Positions 1-5,129 of a stretch of DNA of 7,795 nucleotides are shown here, piece by piece (position 1 is the stretch's first letter; every line of letters begins with the position of its first letter). Origin of the DNA: Candidatus Cloacimonadota bacterium (GTDB lineage Bacteria > Cloacimonadota > Cloacimonadia > Cloacimonadales > Cloacimonadaceae); NCBI GenBank assembly GCA_023228285.1, contig JALOBM010000089.1, positions 1-7,795 of the forward strand, written 5' to 3'. The translations under genes were made by a program, and so were the position numbers. Under the pieces are notes generated by a model, which saw only the letters and a program-made list of their open reading frames with translations, searched no databases and was not told the origin of the DNA.

Positions 1-738
1 CAGAGCGGCATTATTCAGGCTTTTGCCAAATTTGGTCGACGCCAAGTATTATCAGAGTTTTGTAATAAGGGGTATGATGTTGTACGCCATTGGGATGACA
101 TTTATTCTGAATGGCTGTGCGTCAGTAAATCAATAAAACGCACCAGTGTGAAGCCAAGTGGTTCTGTTTCATTGCTTGCTGGTGCGACAGCAGGTGTACA
201 TTTCACAATCGCACCAACGCGATCATATTGGAGAAATGTTCGTATCTCTAGTGATAGTATCTTAGTCAAAGCATTAATTGAGGCTGGCTACAAAGTTGAG
301 AAGGCCACCACTGACGATAAAACTAGCGTCGTTTGCTTTGGTGTATCTGAGCCAGATATCCCGACAGTATCAGAAATCTCAATTTGGCAACAAACAAAGA
401 ATGCCGTTGACTATCAACGATATTGGGCAGACAATCAAGTGTCGTGCACAATCCAATTCAAACCAGAAGAAGCCAAAGACATACCATATGTCCTCGAATC
501 GTTTGATGACGAATTGAAGGGTGTTAGTTTCCTGCCTTATTTAGATCACGGATATCCACAAGCACCATATCAATCGGCTACAAAAGAAGAAGTTGAAGCT
601 TACAATGCTAAACTGAAGCCGATTGATTTTGAGAAATATTTCTTAGAAGATAAGAAGAATACTGAAGATGCTGTTGGTTCTAAGTTCTGCGATGGTGACA
701 GATGTGAAGTGCATCTACCGATAGTTAAAAATAATTGA
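1..738 (+). CDS. nrdJ: Adenosylcobalamin-dependent (class II) ribonucleoside-triphosphate reductase, C-terminal part
   Basis: The 5' end is cut by the window edge; 245 residues and the stop remain, about a third of a typical monomeric class II enzyme (roughly 740 residues). The family reduces ribonucleotides to deoxyribonucleotides with a radical generated from coenzyme B12, feeding phage DNA synthesis in the cytoplasm. Seen here: the core stretch TSVKPSGSVSLLAGATAGVH (visible residues 48-67), a following Tyr/Arg-rich segment, a DNQVSCTIQF strand, the LKGVSFLPYLDHGYPQAPY segment, and a C-terminal Cys pair FCDGDRC (C230 and C235). Their five-residue spacing matches the redox-active tail pair (C731/C736) of the Lactobacillus leichmannii enzyme, which re-reduces the active site. 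The catalytic Cys and the NPCGE loop lie upstream of the window. Ten residues follow the second Cys. The class II assignment rests on the monomeric-type tail and core wording; class I alpha is less likely. High confidence in reductase, good confidence in class II. Confidence 0.86.
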   Translation, partial: QSGIIQAFAKFGRRQVLSEFCNKGYDVVRHWDDIYSEWLCVSKSIKRTSVKPSGSVSLLAGATAGVHFTIAPTRSYWRNVRISSDSILVKALIEAGYKVEKATTDDKTSVVCFGVSEPDIPTVSEISIWQQTKNAVDYQRYWADNQVSCTIQFKPEEAKDIPYVLESFDDELKGVSFLPYLDHGYPQAPYQSATKEEVEAYNAKLKPIDFEKYFLEDKKNTEDAVGSKFCDGDRCEVHLPIVKNN

Positions 739-780
739 TCGATGTATTGAAAATTATTTGGTCACATATTCACATTTGAT

Positions 781-785
781 GGAGG
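781..785 (+). promoter_or_regulatory. Ribosome binding site deciding a GTG start
   Basis: GGAGG lies 6 nt before the GTG at 792 and is the strongest Shine-Dalgarno sequence in the 53-nt gap after the reductase. It supports GTG 792 as the start, since no ATG lies in frame close by. The rest of the gap (739-780) is AT-rich with no convincing promoter or terminator, so the small gene may be read through from the reductase. Confidence 0.7.
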
Positions 786-791
786 CTTATT

Positions 792-1193
792 GTGTATAAT
801 ATCACTATACAGATAAATGTAAATAATAGACACGAATGGGAAAATGTTCGATCGCACATCGATCAGCTACTTAATAGTAGGCCCGAGCAAAGTCCAAACC
901 TACCAAATGCCAATAAAGATTTGGTAGTACACTATGTAAGTGAAAATGCGTCGATATTTAAGCGTAAAACAATACATAAATTCACGCTATGCGACAAGGT
1001 TTATACAGTTAACCCGAAGACTTGGTATCAATTCAATTGTATGTTTTGTGATGCCATTAAGGAATCATATCATATCGATAGCAGAAAACCAAATAGCCAC
1101 ACATCAACCGAAAATATTATCAAGAAAGTTAAAAATTTGATGTGTGAATGTGGTATTAAAATCAAAGATTTGGAACTATATTTAGATAAGTAA
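792..1193 (+). CDS. Hypothetical small Cys-containing protein (133 aa)
   Basis: I do not recognise a family. The frame is open from a GTG start with a good GGAGG ribosome binding site to TAA. The N-terminus (residues 1-30) reads as a short beta strand (YNITIQINV) followed by an amphipathic helix. Residues 30-45 are a Pro/Asn-rich linker. The C-terminal half holds five cysteines: C67, a CxxC at 83-86 (NCMFC) and a CxC at 118-120 (MCEC). That arrangement could bind a metal ion, but it does not match a named zinc finger I know. No signal peptide or membrane segment is visible, so a cytoplasmic protein is expected. It follows the reductase by 53 nt on the same strand and converges with the helicase, its stop only 2 nt from the helicase stop. 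The good start site and a full-length frame between two real genes argue that it is a true gene. Function unknown. Confidence 0.7.
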   Translation: MYNITIQINVNNRHEWENVRSHIDQLLNSRPEQSPNLPNANKDLVVHYVSENASIFKRKTIHKFTLCDKVYTVNPKTWYQFNCMFCDAIKESYHIDSRKPNSHTSTENIIKKVKNLMCECGIKIKDLELYLDK

Positions 1194-1195
1194 TA

Positions 1196-2818
1196 TCAGA
1201 ATAGCTTCTTTTGTCCTGGTAAGTCCTTGACCAATTTGGCTTTTGGTCTGTGGAATCTAGATTTTACGAACTTTTCGCCTTCAACACTACCAGTTCTAAA
1301 GATCACTTTAGACACATAGCCAGCATCAACAGCTGCTTTAAATCTTTTCCTAGAATGTGCATATAGATATTTATTACATAAGAAGAAAATATCAAAAATT
1401 CTAGCACTACCTTTTTTATTAACTCTAGCGGCTCTTGCAACTCGTTGTTTGAATTCTGATGCCATCTTACCACCAGTGGCTAGTATCAGATTTTCACATC
1501 CACCTTTCAAATCTAATCCGCGTCTTACATTCTTTCCGCCGATCAATACTTTCAATTTGCGTGATTCAAAATCTTGCAATATTTCTGGTCTTCTCTTTCT
1601 TGACGTTTTACCGTGGATAAATTCTGAATCAGGGATCAATTTTTGAAGTGCATATCCAAGATCGTCGCGCTCGACTAATATTAATGTTCCTTCATCAGTA
1701 AATCGTTTACATAATGCTGCAATAAATAGATGGAATTTTTCGCTATGCACCATCATTTCATCAACCGCTATATCGAAAGCAGAAGCATCATTTTTATTTC
1801 CATCTTCACCATAAGCAAGCGCATAATATGAAATCGGAACAATCAGACCGGTTTTTTCTACGCTTTCTCTATCTTGTGAATAGATGACCGATCCAAGATG
1901 CTCCTGTAGTACAAGATTTTCAACTGGTTTGTCTGCATCATATGGAGTGCCTGTCATCCCGTATCTTCTACGCCCTTTGAACCAGAATCTAAACAGTTGC
2001 TTGTAAGTATTACTGGTTGCAAGATCGCATTCGTCGATAAGAAGCATCTCACACGATCCAATTAGCTTATGTAAAGCCTCTGCCTTCTTCATCCTACTCC
2101 TGAACGCTTTGATTTTTATTTCATAATTAGCGAGTGCTTTTGCGTGTTTCTTTTCAGCAGTTCCAGATTTGCTATCTTTAAAATTCTCCAGTAATGGTTT
2201 TTCTGGTTTCTGTTTCGGCTTTACTAGTGATTGTATAGAGCCAATAATAATTAATTGTCCCTCTGGCATTTTGCCAGCATAGAATAATCCAGGTTCTTGG
2301 CAGACGTCGCGTAGCTTCAGTCTTTGTTTTAGTTGTTCTATCACCTGGATCTGTTCAGCAATGATTGCTGTGGGGCATGGTACTGCCTTGCAAATGCCTG
2401 CTATTAGCTCTCCTTTTCCACCGCCCATCGTAACATTTATAACTCCTACTTCTGTCCTATAGACAGTTTTAATAGCATCTATTTGAAAAGGTTTTAGCTT
2501 AATGCCAGGTAGAAAATCTTCATCTATTAATGATATATCTATTGGTTTATATTTCGATTTTGGTCTTTTATCGACGACCGCCAATTGTAGATCTTTCGCC
2601 TTACATAATGCTCGCAGCTCTCCAAGAAAAGGTCTAGCAAGTGTTTTATTACCTCTACTGTATTTGCGATAAACGCCATCCCAGCTCGATCCGCCAGACA
2701 CATCAATAAATCTTGAGCTGGGTCGCTCTGCGCTAAACCTCTTATCTAATATTTCTTCTTCCCAGGCGGTTATATTAGATAATTGTATTGTCTTATTTGT
2801 TATTATTGTCGCAATCAT
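1196..2818 (-). CDS. uvsW: UvsW-like superfamily 2 DNA/RNA helicase
   Basis: A 540-residue SF2 helicase, close in length to T4 UvsW (587 residues), which unwinds branched recombination and R-loop intermediates and remodels stalled forks. Motifs in order: a KLKPFQIDAIK entry motif (107-117), P-loop TMGGGKGELIAG (130-141, Lys135), Walker B/motif II LLIDECDLA (259-267), motif III GMTGTP (287-292), HGKTSRKRR and VLIGGKNVRRGLDL in the second RecA lobe (402-437), and motif VI QRVARAAR (458-465). Residues 1-95 form an N-terminal domain as in UvsW. A Lys/Glu-rich, probably helical insert (about 199-253) sits between the P-loop region and motif II. Oddities: GKG instead of GK[ST], DECD where UvsW has DECH, and a terminal QKKLF resembling a clamp-binding motif. 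ATG 2818 is preceded by AAAGG with 5-nt spacing (minus strand). It is the only minus-strand gene here and is divergent from the sigma gene. SF2 helicase is certain; UvsW orthology is likely but not proven. Confidence 0.84.
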   Translation of the reverse strand: MIATIITNKTIQLSNITAWEEEILDKRFSAERPSSRFIDVSGGSSWDGVYRKYSRGNKTLARPFLGELRALCKAKDLQLAVVDKRPKSKYKPIDISLIDEDFLPGIKLKPFQIDAIKTVYRTEVGVINVTMGGGKGELIAGICKAVPCPTAIIAEQIQVIEQLKQRLKLRDVCQEPGLFYAGKMPEGQLIIIGSIQSLVKPKQKPEKPLLENFKDSKSGTAEKKHAKALANYEIKIKAFRSRMKKAEALHKLIGSCEMLLIDECDLATSNTYKQLFRFWFKGRRRYGMTGTPYDADKPVENLVLQEHLGSVIYSQDRESVEKTGLIVPISYYALAYGEDGNKNDASAFDIAVDEMMVHSEKFHLFIAALCKRFTDEGTLILVERDDLGYALQKLIPDSEFIHGKTSRKRRPEILQDFESRKLKVLIGGKNVRRGLDLKGGCENLILATGGKMASEFKQRVARAARVNKKGSARIFDIFFLCNKYLYAHSRKRFKAAVDAGYVSKVIFRTGSVEGEKFVKSRFHRPKAKLVKDLPGQKKLF

Positions 2819-2885
2819 ATTAACCTTTGGTTAAATTTTAAAATACCCATTATTCTATGAGTAAATAATCTCGGAGGGTGTCTTT
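2819..2885. promoter_or_regulatory. Divergent intergenic region between helicase and sigma genes
   Basis: This 67-nt stretch must hold the 5' signals of the minus-strand helicase, and possibly a promoter for the plus-strand sigma series. It is very AT-rich. It contains the 6-bp inverted repeat TTAACC-TTT-GGTTAA (2820-2834), an ATTTTAAAAT palindrome (2835-2844) and the sigma gene's ribosome binding site GGAGGG (2873-2878, 7 nt before ATG 2886). I could not find -35/-10 pairs close to consensus on either strand. A TAAATA similar to the core of the T4 late promoter (2862-2867) lies too close to the start codon to leave room for a leader. Divergent layout implies regulatory content; the exact promoters are not assignable by eye. 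Confidence 0.45.
2820..2834. repeat. Perfect inverted repeat abutting the helicase start
   Basis: TTAACC, a 3-nt spacer TTT and GGTTAA form a perfect 6-bp inverted repeat that ends one base before the helicase ATG (minus strand). In the helicase mRNA it folds into UUAACC-AAA-GGUUAA. The Shine-Dalgarno AAAGG falls in the loop and 3' arm, so the hairpin could hide the ribosome binding site. As DNA it could equally be a small operator. The stem is short and AT-rich, so either role is a guess. Confidence 0.35.
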
Positions 2886-3914
2886 ATGTTGATTGAAGAA
2901 GATCTTGACGAATCCGAGTTAGAGGAATTATCCGAACATCCTATAGACGACATAGAGGAAGTGTTGCCGGATGATCCAGAATTATTATTAAAAAAGCATT
3001 ACTTTATCAACGAAATAGTTGAAGACAAGTTGCGTCGTTATATATGGACGAATTGCACGAATGTAGCAATTCGTGATTCTATAATGATACACGCGCCAGA
3101 GTTGATAAAACAAATAATCCGTAAGCAGAATCTGCATATGATTTATCCTGGGCAAGAGGAATCTGCCTTTGGTGACTTGGTGCAGACAGCATGGGTGCAA
3201 GTTGAACGAACATTATATAAATTTAGGGCCAAACCACATTGCAGGGCATGTTATAATCCTGATAGACCAATTAGCTCAGCGCTTTATATACCAGCAGAAT
3301 CAGAATATGGCATCATAACATTTGAACAACTATTTGATCCGAAATACACACAGCCAGGAAGTAAAAAATTAGTAATCTATATAAAACATCATCCAGTATG
3401 CCCGTACTGCAAAACAGTTTTGAGCGATAATCCAGACGTCGAGCCCAAGCAGGGTACTTTTGGCGGATCGAGAACGATTTTGTTTAGAGGAAACTCTAAA
3501 GTGTTTAATATGTGGAGCCAAGTCAGCAGAACATGCATTCTGGCTTTTGTTAAAAAAGAAGGACGCGACCGAAAGAATTCTACAGCATATAAAGATCATC
3601 TATGCAATACCAGCAGAGTGGACGAAGATCGTCTGAAGAGATTCTTCTCAGAGGCATCACAAATTTGCAAATATAATATAGATCATATGAGGTGCATAGA
3701 TGCACTTTGTTATATAATCAAAACCGACGACAAGCCATATGACGGTCTTATAGGGAAACTTGTTGAAAAATCTGGACTGTCTCGCATTCAGGTCAATGGT
3801 TTTATTAGATTACTTAGACTTCGCAGCCACGAATTTACCGACTCGCCACTAGGGCATGACGCCGATCACGAAAAACAGATGAAGAAACAATTCCTTTGCC
3901 AGGATGAAGAATAA
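2886..3914 (+). CDS. Phage late sigma factor, T4 gp55-like, with inserted CxxC/CxxC zinc-ribbon-like segment
   Basis: A 342-residue protein read as a sigma factor that would bring host RNA polymerase to late phage promoters. Layout: a very acidic N-terminus (1-32); helices from about 36 to 85; a sigma region 2-type helix FGDLVQTAWVQVERTLYKFR (95-114); then C119-x2-C122 and C172-x2-C175; then the second half of the core, KVFNMWSQVSRTCILAFVKK (205-224), followed by basic EGRDRK. This pair of helices parallels region 2 of gp55 and sigma-70 (a helix ending in a Phe, then an N/Y-aromatic helix ending in basic residues). The interruption by two CxxC pairs 49 residues apart is unusual. Residues 284-316 (GLIGKLVEKSGLSRIQVNGF and after) look like a helix-turn-helix, possibly a region 4 equivalent. 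The tail ends QFLCQDEE. Start ATG 2886 has GGAGGG 7 nt upstream. The stop overlaps the next ATG (TAATG). It is longer than T4 gp55 (185 residues). Sigma identity is inferred from helix pattern, not from a search. Confidence 0.66.
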   Translation: MLIEEDLDESELEELSEHPIDDIEEVLPDDPELLLKKHYFINEIVEDKLRRYIWTNCTNVAIRDSIMIHAPELIKQIIRKQNLHMIYPGQEESAFGDLVQTAWVQVERTLYKFRAKPHCRACYNPDRPISSALYIPAESEYGIITFEQLFDPKYTQPGSKKLVIYIKHHPVCPYCKTVLSDNPDVEPKQGTFGGSRTILFRGNSKVFNMWSQVSRTCILAFVKKEGRDRKNSTAYKDHLCNTSRVDEDRLKRFFSEASQICKYNIDHMRCIDALCYIIKTDDKPYDGLIGKLVEKSGLSRIQVNGFIRLLRLRSHEFTDSPLGHDADHEKQMKKQFLCQDEE

Positions 3915-4567
3915 TGGAAAATTGCCCAATATGTAATATGAGTTCTACACTAAGATGCAAATGTGCAAGCAAGGTTAAGCATACTATTGATGATCTGAAG
4001 AAAGGCCACGGCATGCAATGCGAGAATGGTCATCGCTGGTCTAGTATGACAATTGATGGCAATACGATAATATATGATCCTAACATGAACGAGTCAACTA
4101 CAGCATTATTTCGTCTGATTGATGAAAAGACTGTAACTGCTGATGACTTTAATAGGTTTATAGCAGAGACAAGTCCAACAAGCATCAATAAAAGAGTTCA
4201 ACGACAAATGAGCCCTCATAAGGCCAGCCCGACAATTACTAACCCAGGGCGAAAGATTGACGATAAAACAGATCACGAACCAGCAGATCACAACGATCCG
4301 ACATCAACTGGCCGTGGTAAGAGTGCGTTGCGAAAACAAATTAAGCACAACAAAAAACACCCAGAACAGTTTAGTGAGGCGATCGAATTTCTACAAGAAA
4401 ACAAAGGACTAGCACTATCAGAATGTAAGTCTAAATTATGTGCTGTGGTTGATCGAGCCTCATTGCATGCGGTTGTGAAAAAATTATCGCAGCGGCCAAG
4501 CCAATTTGATCGTGAATGGCTAGTCGGACTTGGTAGTCTAATAGAAAAAGAGAGTGCTAATGCCTAA
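3914..4567 (+). CDS. Hypothetical zinc-ribbon-like protein between sigma and terminase genes
   Basis: A 217-residue protein I cannot place in a named family. The N-terminus carries a probable metal-binding ribbon: C4-x2-C7, C15-x-C17, and C36-x3-H40 in MQCENGHRW, where a CxxGH-type knuckle is followed by Trp. Residues about 99-135 are a low-complexity Pro/Asp/His/Thr linker. A basic stretch RGKSALRKQIKHNKKHP (134-150) leads into a helical C-terminal domain (152-212) with two more cysteines (C171, C176). No signal peptide or membrane segment is seen. Its ATG overlaps the sigma stop by one base, AGGA lies 9 nt upstream, and its end overlaps the small terminase start by 8 nt, so it is probably co-translated with both. 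The basic linker plus ribbon suggests nucleic-acid or RNA polymerase contact. A late-transcription partner of the sigma factor is one possibility, a packaging accessory another; neither is shown. Confidence 0.72.
   Translation: MENCPICNMSSTLRCKCASKVKHTIDDLKKGHGMQCENGHRWSSMTIDGNTIIYDPNMNESTTALFRLIDEKTVTADDFNRFIAETSPTSINKRVQRQMSPHKASPTITNPGRKIDDKTDHEPADHNDPTSTGRGKSALRKQIKHNKKHPEQFSEAIEFLQENKGLALSECKSKLCAVVDRASLHAVVKKLSQRPSQFDREWLVGLGSLIEKESANA
4547..4554 (+). promoter_or_regulatory. Ribosome binding site choosing ATG 4560 for the small terminase
   Basis: AAAGAGAG ends 5 nt before ATG 4560. A GTG at 4554 is in the same frame, two codons earlier, but it overlaps this purine run and would leave no properly spaced Shine-Dalgarno. 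ATG 4560 is therefore preferred. Confidence 0.5.
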
Positions 4568-5129
4568 GTCAGAAGAACCACTACAAGAAATTGATAATGA
4601 GCTGCAGTCATTGTTAAATGACTTGGAAATTGATAAAGCTGAAGATAGTGCACCTCAAGCGGCTAATGTTATACCAGAGCCTATTACTACCATCACTGTC
4701 CCAGATCCAGAACTAAGTGAACCTGTTGTCGATGTAGAGCAGACGGGCTTACCAGATCTACCATTAGGAACACCAACACCATCTAACATAACAGATCTTA
4801 ATAATGTAGCTGAGAAGTTTGATCACGATTACAACGAAGTTCAGCTTAATCTGAAGAGAGATCGTGGTAGGATAGATGAGGTTATAGATATACTATTGGT
4901 GCGTGTTAGAGCCAATGCCGACGCTGAGACAGATACTATGTCATTGGTCAAAGCCCTAGGTGTCTTGGCCGATACAAATGGACATTATGTTAAACTTCTT
5001 GATTCAAGATCTAAATTATTGTCTGCTACAAAAAGTGCAGTCAATGCCATACAAAACAATGTAACTGTGACCGGCAATGATGCTGAGTTACAGGCAATAT
5101 TGGGCCAGCCGTCAGCCGGAGATGAGTAA
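4560..5129 (+). CDS. terS: Small terminase subunit, T4 gp16-like
   Basis: A 189-residue protein recognised as the DNA-recognition subunit of the packaging motor, which forms a ring, binds concatemeric DNA and stimulates the large subunit. T4 gp16 is 164 residues. The N-terminal 80 residues are acidic and Pro-rich, probably disordered (many PEP, PDP and TPTP repeats). The core (87-158) follows the gp16 pattern: FDHDYNEVQLNLKRDRGRID, a long helix, NADAETDTMSLVKALGVLAD, then TNGHYVKLLDSRSKLL, equivalent to the DYxxVRxNM, ADSPRxxEVF and TTTNREILKLHK parts of gp16 as I recall them. The C-terminal NNVTVTGNDAELQAIL matches the short strand plus helix at the end of gp16. It overlaps the ribbon protein gene by 8 nt and its TAA overlaps the large-terminase ATG by one base, the usual terS-terL order. 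GTG 4554 would add two residues. Confidence 0.85.
   Translation: MPKSEEPLQEIDNELQSLLNDLEIDKAEDSAPQAANVIPEPITTITVPDPELSEPVVDVEQTGLPDLPLGTPTPSNITDLNNVAEKFDHDYNEVQLNLKRDRGRIDEVIDILLVRVRANADAETDTMSLVKALGVLADTNGHYVKLLDSRSKLLSATKSAVNAIQNNVTVTGNDAELQAILGQPSAGDE

Noticed and set aside
747..772. TTGAAA and TATTCA as a promoter before the small Cys-containing gene
   Set aside because: The spacing is only 14 nt and the -10 is poor.
2860..2867. AGTAAATA as a T4-type late promoter for the sigma gene
   Set aside because: It matches TATAAATA at only six of eight positions, and transcription would start at or inside the ribosome binding site.
4554..4559. GTG as an alternative start of the small terminase
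   Set aside because: It overlaps the purine-rich ribosome binding site and has no properly spaced one of its own; ATG 4560 fits better.
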